From Benincasa hispida (Eukaryota; Streptophyta; Magnoliopsida; Cucurbitales; Cucurbitaceae), in NCBI RefSeq assembly GCF_009727055.1, contig NC_052353.1, positions 39,323,038-39,387,037 of the forward strand: a stretch of DNA of 64,000 nucleotides, written 5' to 3'. Positions 51,945-62,544 of this stretch are shown piece after piece. The position numbers and the translations under genes were made by a program. The number at the start of each line of letters is the position of its first letter. The stretch's first letter is position 1. The notes under the pieces were generated by a model that worked only from the letters and a program-made list of their open reading frames with translations, made no database searches and had not been told where the DNA came from.

Positions 51945-52225
51945 GAATTTAAATCTCAATTTTAATTGACAATTGTGTACATCTAAATTATAGTTAGATT
52001 GATCTAAGTTCAAATTAGATTGATCATTATCAATGTCTAAGTTAAAATTTGATTAATCATGTTGTGGATTCAAGTTTAAATTAATCATTTGTGAATTTAA
52101 GTTTAAATTTGATTAATCATATTGTGGATTCAAGATTAATTGATTACATCGTAATTTAAATTTAAATTTGATTGATATTTTGGTGAATTTAACTTTAAAT
52201 TTGATTGATGATATTTGGTGAGATT
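51945..52225 (+). repeat. Degenerate tandem repeats in the copia family 4 leader
   Basis: The word 'aatttgattgat' or 'aatttgattaatcat' recurs about seven times with 25-45 bp spacing, often followed by 'ttgtggattcaag'. Unit length varies. Confidence 0.5.
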
Positions 52226-52721
52226 CACATGTTTATGTTGCTTTAATCATATTATGTGTATGTAATTATTGGGTGAAATTTGGTATTTGGTATTCTTCTT
52301 CTATATTTTTTGTACAATAATATTATTATATTATCGTGTCTTATATTTGGGATTGAATTGGTCAAAATAATATGTTACCAAAGTAGCCTTTGTTATTTAG
52401 ATTAGTTTAATTATGAAATATAAGATGTGTATATTCATGAATTTATGCGGATAATTATCAGCCTTTAGCCAAATTGTGAGTATGCATGTGGTAATGAATA
52501 TGTGACAATTATAAAAATTACTTATGTGAAAATAGTCGGTCCAAAGAAAGACTATTTTTTGACAAAATTTATTGTTAGTACTTTAATTACTGCATTGAGA
52601 GTACCATTTACAGTTTGTTTTTGGCCAAAAGTTGGATATCAATGTTGTACTAGGTATCTTGTTAAAAGGGCTCATCACATATGTGAAATTATTTTGATAT
52701 TTTTAATTGTGAGTATATGTT

Positions 52722-52897
52722 TTGCTCTTTATTGTTCCAGTTGGTCTTACTCAAGTATCTAGAAATCTGAGTTCAATCCCTAAATTGAATGGATCGAACT
52801 TCAAGATTTGGAAGGAAAGCCTACAGATACTTCTCGGGTGTATGAATATGGACCTTGCATTAAGGATCGATAAACCTACTTCTACTAAAGAACAACT
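52722..52897 (+). pseudogene. Copia family 4 gag, N-terminal fragment
   Basis: The + frame reads IPKLNGSNFKIWKESLQ and LGCMNMDLALRIDKP, matching the N-terminal UBN2/DUF4219-type gag of plant copia elements. It ends after TKEQL where the reversed LTR begins. Confidence 0.75.
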
Positions 52898-54772
52898 TGA
52901 AAGGAATCACAAACGAGGATCTCCATAAGCAGTGGAAGTAGATCGTTCCAAATTCCATTCAGATTGAACACAACAATCACAGTCCAACCGGAAATATACA
53001 GATCATGCACAAACAGAAATTACAGCATGCTACAGGAGATTCAAGGGATAAAGTATGCGTACCTTTAAAGAACCATTCTTCAAGAATCTCTTGATCAATC
53101 TCCAATGTGTCCAACAGCAACACTCAAATGCAATGAACGAAACACCAACAACACAAAAAATTTGATGCTCCTCAAACCCAATCGAGTCCAACTCGATTCA
53201 CGAATGGATGTAGAACATCACCACAAGTATTACCTTGGTATTCTCGATGTGAGAATCCAGGAGTTGTGGGCTCTGTATGATCTTGAATTGAGGAAGAGAG
53301 GAGGTATATGATCAAGTAAGTGGGAGATAAGAACACTGTCTATTGCATAGGCGATGTACTCGATTGTTTAGAAAACGCAAGTTTATCACATAGACTTTGC
53401 TACTCGATCGTGTAGCAACGATCAGCTGAGTAACTATCGTGTAGTCAACTCTTAAACGATTCGCTTAGTAAAAACAATTTTCACTTGATAGCCCTATTCC
53501 GTGAGAATTTTTCGAATGAATTATCTTTTAATTTTTTTTTTTTGGAAAACCATTTTCCTTTTATCTCATGTTACCATAAAACTTCCAATAACCTCCCATT
53601 ATTAGAGAAAAAGGATTAATTATCATATAATTAATATATTATAAATAAATATGATAACCAACTTATCATAATATATTTATAACTTATAGTTTTAATATTT
53701 CATCACATGAAACATATAAACTAGTCGTTTTTCTATTTTATGGTACTTACTATAAATCATATTTATATTAATTTCTCCATTTAATGTATCTCGTATAACA
53801 CACCAATTATATCACATATAATTGAATTACCTCTTGTTAATTTGAACACTTCAAACTAACCCAAAATCTGATTCTCAACTTAAATCCATTGAGCTACCAA
53901 AAGGACCTCATGGACCTGTAGCTTGAAGCTCCAACGGTACGTGAATAACCGACTAAACTCTTTAGTCACGAGATCCACCATCCATAACTATCAGGCACAT
54001 CACTAAAGACCGACAACTGTACTTTCCGTATAACCAATCAACAATGCGATAACCCTTCACAAATCGCTCATAAGTACAGTTGGGCCAATTTACCGTTATG
54101 CCCCTGTAGTTACATCTAACTCCTTAAGTACCACTGTTTCCTCTAATGAACAATAAGCCATAATCCCACTATGACTTTATCTTCTCTTCCAAGGAGAGGG
54201 TGTGGCCACTATGTTCAAGACTCGGAATCAACCCTTAAGGGAGCAATTTATCTACTTACCCCTATTTCAGGGAAGGAGTGAATTCCGTCTTGTGTAACTG
54301 AGTTCCCAACTCCCTAATCGGTCATGTCACCTATGGTCATTTTAGTGGAATGTAAGTCTTAGTTATCAACAGCGTTATATAAAGAGACTAATTATCTCAT
54401 GGTTTGGTCTTATACAAACTCTTTGTATAGGACACCCCCGCTCGTATGTCTCCACATGAATGGTCTGGATCAGACCATTTGTAGCACTTTACAACACTTG
54501 TAAATATCTACAAAGCAGTCCATATTCGTAATGTCACTAGGATAAGGTATCCCTCTTTTATCCTTATACTACAGACCATTTAGGTTATTACTTAAGGCAT
54601 GATCCACTTGTATGTCTCACATACATACTTTAGTTACAAGAAATAATCACGAATCTTAGTTTATTGGATATGAGTAAATTCAAATAAAATAACACTTGTT
54701 TTATTAATAACAATGTGTACAGAAGTTTACAAACTACGAGACTCTGGGAGAATTAGGATACCAATCCCAACA
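52898..54772 (-). repeat. Long LTR (3' LTR of a minus-strand copia element)
   Basis: Read on the minus strand it starts TGTTGGGATTGG at 54772, right after a polypurine tract (54773-54786), and ends ...GATTCCTTTCA at 52898, 1875 bp. It matches the + LTR at 7110-9157 throughout, with the CGATCG-motif cluster at about 53340-53470 and the conserved block at 53890-54125. The left flank is copia family 4 gag. Confidence 0.75.
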
Positions 54773-54869
54773 ATCTTCCACTTGTTCTAATGCCTCGGGA
54801 GACTAATGTACAATATATAAAAATAGTACAATATACAATAAACTAGGACATACTCTATACCCTAGTATC

Positions 54870-54882
54870 ATCTCCCACTTGC
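54870..54882 (-). other. Second PPT-like tract of the minus copia element
   Basis: Reversed, it reads GCAAGTGGGAGAT next to the pol stop, about 100 bp inside the LTR-adjacent tract. The same layout occurs at 7001-7013. Confidence 0.5.
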
Positions 54883-54883
54883 C

Positions 54884-55480
54884 TTAGACAAGATGTCGCA
54901 TGTCCCATAGACCCAGACTCTCCAGATGTCCCTCAAATACTTTAGTCGTGAGGGCTTTTGTAAACGAATCAGCAACGTTGTACTCCGACGCGATCTTTGT
55001 GACTATCACATCACCGCTATGCACCATCTTCCTGACAAATGATACTTCCGTTCGATATGCTTGCCTCAACGATGACTCCGAGGTTCCTTAGAATTTGCCA
55101 CAGCTCCACTATTATTACAATAGAGTGTGATCAACAAAGACATATTTGGAACAACTTCCAAATTTGTAAGGAACTTCCTAAGCCAAACAGTCTCCTTAGC
55201 AGCTTCACAAGTGGCTACGTATTCGGCTTCCATAGTGGAGTTTGCGATGCATCCTTACGTATTCGCCATACTACAACCCCTTCATTCAGAGTGAACACTG
55301 ACCCTGATGTCGATTTCCTAGAATCTCTATTAGTCCGAAAGTTAGAGTCTGTATATCCTGTAAGGATCAAATCCTTATCTCATACACGAGCATATCTCTC
55401 GTTCCCCGAAGATACTTGAGAATTATTTTGACCGTCATCCAGTGATCTAATCCTTAATTGGATTGATGACGATTGACAAT
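54884..55480 (-). pseudogene. Copia RNase H (broken)
   Basis: The minus frame 54884-55069 has VIVTKIASEYNVADSFTKAL, the conserved end of copia pol. Upstream pieces up to about 55480 include the CEAAKETVWLGKF-like and STMEAEY-like regions in broken frames. Shares all landmarks with 6430-7000. Confidence 0.75.
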
Positions 55481-55599
55481 CCCTACTGTAAAGAAAATGT
55501 CAGGTCCAGTACATAACATTGCATACATGAGGCTTCCAATAGCCGAAGCATATAGAATTCATCTCATTTCCTCACCTCTTGAGGTTTCTTAGGATATTG

Positions 55600-56300
55600 T
55601 TCCTTAAACAATACAATTTCAGGTAATAAACCCCTCTTGAAATTCTGCACTGAGTACCTGATCAACATCTTGTCAATGTACGATGCTTGAGATAAGGCCA
55701 ATCTTTTGTTCTTATGATCCCGAATGATCTGGATCCCTAGAACATATTGCGCTTTCCCAAATATTTCGTGTGGAATGAGCGGCTAATCACGATTTAATGT
55801 CAGTCAGAAAACCTACATCATTCTCAATAAGTAGGATATTATCCACATATAGTACCAGGAAAGCTATTAAGTTGTTGATAATTTTCTTGTAAACACAAGG
55901 CTTATCAACATTTTTATCAAAGCCAAATGATTTGATCGCACTATCAAATCTAATGTTCCACGATCTAGATGCTTGTTTCAGCCCATAAATGGACCTATTA
56001 AGCTCGCAAACTCTTTGCTCTTGATTTGGAACAATGAACCCTTCTGGTTGAGCTATGTAAATGGTCTTAAGATTACCATTCAGTAAGGCAGTCTTGACGT
56101 CCATTTTCCACATCTCATAATCATAAAATGTGACTATGGATAGGAGAATCTTGATAGACTTCAACATGACAACAGGTGAGAAAAGTTCCTCATAATCCAC
56201 TCCCTCGACCTAGGTATAACCTTTTACCATGAGTCTAGGCTTAAACATTTGCACCTTTCCATCTACCCTCATTTTCTCTTATAGATCCACTTACACCCTA
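55600..56300 (-). pseudogene. Copia reverse transcriptase with YVDN in place of YVDD
   Basis: The main minus frame (55787-56200) reads FSPVVMLKS, MDVKTALLNG, SIYGLKQASR and YVDNILLIEND. The catalytic YVDD is changed to YVDN (55838-55849), which would abolish polymerase activity by known RT chemistry. Frames before and after are broken. Confidence 0.8.
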
Positions 56301-56306
56301 TAGGTT

Positions 56307-57400
56307 TTACCCCGTCAGGCTGATCCACAAGTTCCAAACATAATTGAAGTACATAGACTCCATTTCCTGATTCGTGGCTTTAATCCTCTCATCATTGTCA
56401 GCATCCCCCATTGCTTGCTTATAAAACAATGGATCCTCAACTCCATTATTAGACATGATGTTTTGGGCTTTAGTCAAACCTATGTAGTGTTCTGATGGAT
56501 TTCCAACACTCCCACTACGTCGAGGCAGTCTCAACTCTTGAGATGGTTGACTAGATGAACCGACATCAACAACTTTTGTTGATCTATCAGTTTGTTTAAC
56601 AACTTTTGTTGAACTCTTAGTAGTCTCACTAGAAATCTCATGTAAAATAAGCTTGCTTCGTGGTTTATGATCTCTGATGTGGTCTTCTTCCAAGAGATAG
56701 CATTTGTCGTCACAAACACCTTATTCTCACTTGGATCATAGAAGTATCCACTTCTCGTTTTCTTGGGGTAACCTACAAAGAGGCAAACTTTCGAACGCGG
56801 TTCCAACTTTTTAGGGTTAGCCACTAGCACGTGGGTCGAACATCCCCAAATCCTGAAGTGGCATAAACTACCTTTACGGTCTGTCCACATCTCAAAAGGT
56901 GTTGTAGAAACACTTTTCGAGGGAACGTTGCTCAAAATTTAACATGTAATCTCCACTAAATCCTCAAAACGAGTATGGAAGATGAGCGTAACTCATCGTA
57001 GACCGAATTATGTCCAATAGAGTTTTGTTTCTCCTTTCTGATACACCATTATGCTAAGGTGTACCTGAGGCCGAGAGTTAGGACGTGATTCCATGTTTTA
57101 TCATATAGTTCTGGAATTCAAGGGCCATATACTTTCCACCACGATTAGATCATAGTGTTTTTATCTTCTTACCTAACAAGTTTTCAACTTCAGCCTTATA
57201 CTCCTTGAACTTGTCAAGGGCTTCAAACTTACGTTGCATTAGGTATAGATACCCATATCTTGAATAATCATCTATGAAAAAGATGAAATATTCATATTCA
57301 CCTCGAGTTCTAACACTCATCGGACCACAGAGGTCTGAATGTATAAGCTCCAAGGTTTCCTTAACTCTATAACCTTTTCTAGTAAAAGGTCATTTGGTCA
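56307..57400 (-). pseudogene. Copia integrase and linker (broken)
   Basis: Minus frames include LIHSDLCGPMSV and FIDDYSRYGYLYLM (57150-57353), SKSVSTTPFEMWTDRKG with the HVLVANPKKLEPRS stretch (56531-56935), and the Ser/Thr-rich linker (56307-56693). Overlapping frames near 56531-56693 mark a frameshift. Confidence 0.8.
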
Positions 57401-57665
57401 TCTTGCCTTCAGGGCATGACTCACATACCGGCAAGGAGTTTTCTTCTAAACTCTTTAGAAGTCCACATTTCACCAACTTCTCAATCCTATTGAGGTTGAT
57501 GTGACCTAACCTTAGGCGCCAAAGATGAGCGTTTTCCTTAGGAGAAACTTTTGGTCTTTTTGCAGTTGTCGCTGTTTTGAACATTTCAGTATTAAGCAAG
57601 GCTTTTATGACTAACGGCCTTAGTACATACAAGTTATTTTCTATTGAACCAAAACCAATCTCCAT
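57390..57665 (-). pseudogene. Copia GAG_pre-integrase domain
   Basis: The frame has LWRLRLGHINLNRIEKLV and CESCPEGKMTK, the HHCC-type zinc-binding part that precedes integrase. Reading is continuous for 91 residues. Confidence 0.8.
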
Positions 57666-57869
57666 GCCATTCTTGAAAATAAATACTTTATTCTCAGAAA
57701 AGGAAACGATGTAACCTTGTTAAATCAGACAAGAAATCGAGATTAAGTTCCACTTGATATGAGGTACTACAAAACATTATCTAGTAACAGATAACGTTTC
57801 TTGTTCAAAAATAACTTCAGCCTACCTACAGCAACAACTAAAACAACCTCACCACTACCAACTGTCAAC

Positions 57870-57990
57870 TCTCTATCTTCCAATGTTTTCCAGGAACTAA
57901 ATCCTTGGTAGGAAGTACTTACGTGATTAGTAGCACCTGAATCAAGTATCCAGGTAGAATCATCATTCTCTACGTCTCCAAGACAAATAA
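57870..57990 (-). pseudogene. Copia protease active-site fragment
   Basis: The minus strand reads STWILDSGATNHVST; the DSG catalytic triplet lies at 57935-57943. Flanking frame quality is low. Confidence 0.65.
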
Positions 57991-57999
57991 ATCACATTT

Positions 58000-58600
58000 A
58001 CTGTCTTTAGGCTTTTTCCTCTTCTAGAGAGTAGTAGGATCAGTATCAGAACCTAAATAAGCTCTAAGTTCCATTTTAGAAAACAATTCTCATTGATGAA
58101 CTTTTCCAGAGTCAACAACAATTACTTTCTCTTGTAGTCCCTTGACATTCAAGAAAGACTAGAGGTTATTTTGGAAACGAATACTACTAGTGTCTTTGTC
58201 ATCCATCCCTTTGTGCTAAAAAATGAGAACTGACGTTCAAACAATTTTTGCAATGAATCCATGATCTTACATGTAATGAATGTTCTCAACCCTTTTGGCC
58301 AATGCAACAGGTATGCTAGCCAAAATGTGATGTCGGGCTAACGAGTTAGCCTTCATCCACACCTCATATGCATTACGAACACCTCGCGGTGCATCAAGGG
58401 TGGGACTTAAGAACACTCCTCAATCCTGACAAACTCAAGATTGTTTACCACGAAATATGTTTTTAGAGACTCTTTCCAATGTATGTAATTGGTAAATTAA
58501 AAGAGGCAACTAACGGAAAATCATACATGTTGCTAAAAAAACAAACACATTGATCTACATTAGATTTTAGCAAATACTCTTGAAAAACAACATTCAATTT
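58000..58600 (-). pseudogene. Copia gag fragment (broken)
   Basis: The minus strand near 58255-58400 reads AYEVWMKANSLARHHILASIP, the gag pattern of this copia family. Stops interrupt it on both sides and the N-terminal part is not clear. Confidence 0.6.
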
Positions 58601-58926
58601 GGTTTAGTAAAATCTAAATGAACCCCATGTGACATCTAGTTTTGCAATGACGCTTCAGTGGTTTAGGAAAAAAGTCACCGAAGGGGAGTCAATTTATTCC
58701 TCATTTGAATTGAGACACTCTCAACCAATCATTAATACCAGAACAACTCTTGTTCCTATAACGACTAGCAATAATTAATTTGGTCAAGAAATCATTAAAT
58801 TGCTTAACAATTTCCTGTAAGTGTGACAGTTCATTTTAGACCCTAAAGTTCTGCCCTAAGCAGCCAATCCGAAGGGAAAAAATCGATTGGGGCAAAAAAT
58901 AAAGCGACCTATCCATTTATAGAGTT

Positions 58927-59200
58927 CACCTTGATATTGACCAACCGCACAAAAACCATCCGAAGAGAGACGTTCCTAGGGCGCCACGAGGCCGTGTAAG
59001 AAGATCTCATGGTGCAAACCAATGAAGATGACCACAAAACATGTTGAGACACATCCTTCACCCACTTACTATAAACACTCTCTCGATCCACCTTGATATT
59101 GATTCGTGCAAACACCATCCGAAGGGGGATGCTTCCAGAGCACCACGAGGCCAAGCATGAATCTCATGACGTGAACATTCAGGGAGAAACGTGAGTGAAA
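58927..59200 (-). repeat. Imperfect tandem repeat in the copia leader (162-bp offset)
   Basis: CACCTTGATATTGA occurs at 58927 and again at 59089, each followed by 'accatccgaag', 'ttcc-agggcgcc' or 'ttccagagcacc', then 'acgaggcc'. Two diverged units. Confidence 0.6.
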
Positions 59201-59210
59201 TTGACATATC

Positions 59211-61316
59211 TGAAGGATCTCATATCGAGAGTTCTATGAGCGTGTTCAGATCGCTTCGATTTCACTGTGACCGAAGTACAAATGATATACATTCAACACA
59301 TACAGTTATGCACATAAATCTAATTATAGGCATGCTCAGAACAAAAAGAATAATAGGGAAAGGATTCCATACCAGTTGAAGACTGTCTTCAAACTTTAGA
59401 ATCCCAACACAGCGGATCCCTCCAAAAGATCTACCAACACCCGACGGGAACGTCGACTGCAACAGTACAATCAACATGAACACGAACGCTGCAGCGGGGA
59501 TGATACCACCACTAATGAACCCTAGGTATTCTTGGAGTGAAAACCCAAAGGGTGGGATTTGGTGAGTTTGCTAGAGGACGGAGGACAACGAGTCGTGTAG
59601 AAGATAAGCAAGTGGGAGATAATTCAGTGCTATCATATAGCAGAAGTGCTTATCATATAGAAGAGTTACACGATCGTGTAGGAAAAGCTGAACAATCGTG
59701 TAGGAAAAACGTATACGATCGTTTAGATAAATCTTGAGGTAGATAATCGTTTAGACGAAAGAGCTTTTATCGTATAGGCTCTCGGGCGATCGTTTCACAA
59801 ATTCTTTTTAGGCGGACGAAATTAATGAATGCTCGATATGAAAAATGAAAACTCTTTTCATTTTTAACCCGCCAGTTACCATAACCAACGCTGCCCACTG
59901 CCCACGTCCGAACGTGGAAAAATTGGTTAATTATCATATAATTAATCAATCAATCAATTAATTAATATAATCACATATATTTATATCCTATAGTTTGATA
60001 TCACATATCTACTATAGTATTTTCTCCTCTACTTGATATAAATCATATTTATATCTAATTTTCTCCAAAATAATGTATCTCATACATTTAGCCAATCATA
60101 TCTTATATAATTAATCAATCCAATTATATCATATACAATTGAACTTCCTCTTGTCAATTTGAACATTTCAAAATAAAGCACCAACACTGGTTTCTCGACT
60201 CTTATACCAAGCTACCCAGGACCTAATGTACTATGTGGCTCGAAGGCTCCGCATATATAGGACGATATGAATAGCTGACTAAACCTTTAGCCAACGAAGA
60301 TCCCACCAATCCGTTAAACTTAGCTGATCGCTAACTAACAGGACCAAATAGCTGAACTCTAGTCTTACCACAGAGATAATAAAATATCTATGTCCATCAG
60401 AGATATAACCAATCATGAGTCTATGAGTTCCTTTCCACAGATGCTACGTATACAGCTGGACCAACAGATTGTACCCGTTTTGCCCCTCGTTAACAACTCA
60501 CCTTCCTAAGTTCGCCTAATTCCTGGCTAATGAAACAGAACAACATAGTCCTATCACTATGTGTGAACACTGTCCGGCAAGAGAAGTTTGTCGAGCCACA
60601 TAGTTAAGCCTCGACATGAATTCAACCCATAAGGAGAGCCATCACTATCTACTTACCCCTACCTCGGAGAAGGAGTGAATTCCATCTTGTGTAGTTGAGT
60701 TCCCAACTCTCAAATCAGACAAATCCCCAAAATGGTAGGTTTGAATCGGCGACCTGGCCATTCGCACCCATACAAATTAAAGAACCGCCCACAATGGCAG
60801 GAGTTCCTAACTCACTCAGGATTGAGGTCATGTTACTTATGGTCATCCTAGTGAAGTGAAGTCTCTGTCATGAACGGTATTATATAAAGAGACATTAACA
60901 CTTCGTGGTCAGGTCTTGTACAAACTCTTTGTATAGGATGCCCTCGCTCGCATGTCCCCAACACGAATGATCCGGATCAGACTATCTGTGACAAGTCACA
61001 ACACTTATGACCATTCCATAAATTGGGCCGCGTTCGTAGCATGACTAGGATAAGATTTTCCTCCTTTATCCATTTACTACAGACCATTTTGGTTATCACT
61101 CAAGACATGATCCACTTATATGTCACCATATACATGCTTGAGTCACATACAGATAACCATAGATTTTATGTTTATTGGTTTGTGGTAAAGCAAATAAAAC
61201 AATTAACCGAGCAAAATACAATATGTGAAGTAAATATCATATATTAACAACACAAGTGTTCGTACATACTATTTATAAATTACAGGACACGAGACTTTAG
61301 GGCATCAACCCCAACA
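59211..61316 (-). repeat. Long LTR, divergent subfamily (minus)
   Basis: Minus reading starts TGTTGGGGTTGATG at 61316 and ends ...GATCCTTCA at 59211 (2106 bp). It shares the conserved block and a CGATCG-motif cluster (about 59630-59800) with the other long LTRs, but its start and end regions resemble the LTR at 62545 more than the one at 52898. Confidence 0.65.
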
Positions 61317-62544
61317 ATATCATATATATATTTTCGTCCACTGAGTATTTTATAATTTAGGGTTTAGTTTACTTAGAAAAAAAAAACACGACTAAGGATT
61401 TTAACTAAGTGACTTTTTAGGTTTGCCCAAAAGTAACGCTTACTTTGAAAAGTTGAACAACTTTTGATCATCATCCATTAAACTCTTTAACGAAATCTTT
61501 GATCAACTGATGCATGCTTGTAACAAATCTATCTAGTTCACTTTTCCAGGTAGGTTCCCAGGTAGGGGTGTTCCGTTTCCGTCAACTTAAATACCCCAGC
61601 CTAGAAAGAACTCACATTAGACAAAAGGTCCCTTATAGATAGATTTAATACAAATTTAATCTTTTATGAAAATCAATTTAATCCTATTAAACCGATTCAA
61701 AAGATTAAACTTAGGTATGTAATCTCATTAGAACTCGGAACTTAGGTCTATCTCAATCCAAATTTAAAACCCTTTTAAAACATGAGTTCATCTAAGTGTC
61801 ATGCTCCATGCATTGTTCATTCTTTACTGCTTGTATATAACACTTATATAACAAAGAAATGAACCAAGCATACATGCTCTTATATACCTTTATACTATAA
61901 CTCTTATAATATAAAGATGATGTATGAATATGCTTAATTCATCCATAAATATAACTCTTATATTTTATGATGCATGAGCATGCTTTCTTGTAATTTCGTC
62001 ATGTCATTAACTATATTATAAAACTTATAATATAGGATGCATGAATAACATGAATAACCTAAGGTGAGTTTTGAATCTATATGTCATACCGTAACGATCC
62101 GACCCCCTAGGACTCAAGTTAGGTCGTTACTAAATACATGCATGCATGAAACTTAAAATGACACCCTTTTATGGTGAAATAAATGCTAAATAAATAAGGT
62201 AAATTCAAAAGTCCTTCATTAAATTAAAATATTAAAAAAAAAACAATAGGGTACCCATAAATCATAAATGATAGTAAATAAGTCTGAAAACAAGTCTTAA
62301 TAGAAAGTTTCAAACACCAAAACTGAAAGTTAAAAAGAACATGCAAAGAGGTCCCAATGGCTTGATCACGGAATCTACTTATCAATCGTCGGTGCATCTC
62401 TACCTTTACCTGAAACAATAACATGAGAAAGGATGAGTACAAAATACTCAGTAAGTAACCCCACTATTGGGGTCAAGCTGGGCATCTATGTCCTCTAGAT
62501 ACCTACCTTTGGTGGAAACATATAAACTTCTCTAGTCCTCATGG
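61317..62544 (-). mobile_element. Repeat-like spacer between two long LTRs
   Basis: Contains on the minus strand 'TGAGTATTTTGTACTCATCC'-like and 'GGGGTCGGATCGTTACGG'-like sequences reminiscent of plant Ty3/gypsy LTRs, but no coding motif and no boundary that I can fix. Confidence 0.3.

Larger units (their letters stand above)
51194..52897 (+). mobile_element. Copia family 4: 5' LTR, primer site, leader and start of gag
   Basis: The 286-bp LTR (51194-51479) runs from TGTTAG to CTAACA, a perfect terminal inverted hexamer. After one base it is followed by TGGTATAAGAGC (51482-51493), a Met-tRNA-type primer site. A repeat-rich leader (51494-52721) precedes a gag start (52722-52897). The element is cut at 52898 by a minus-strand long-LTR element; its remaining part is not in this window. 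Confidence 0.75.
54773..59210 (-). mobile_element. Minus-strand copia element, internal region
   Basis: From right to left: leader with tandem repeats (58927-59200), gag (about 58000-58600), protease (near 57940), GAG_pre, integrase, RT, RNase H and polypurine tract, all on the minus strand and in copia order. It is the same family as 4510-9157. The LTRs that bracket it (52898-54772 and 59211-61316) belong to clearly different subfamilies and lack matching 5-bp flanks, so it may be a mosaic of two insertions. Confidence 0.8.

Noticed and set aside
54039..54125. tRNA-like gene in the conserved LTR block
   Set aside because: I looked for A/B-box pairs and a cloverleaf in the block and saw none that repeats between copies.
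52898..61316. A single complete copia element with two matching LTRs
   Set aside because: The two bracketing LTRs differ strongly and the 5-bp flanks do not match, so I describe the parts separately.
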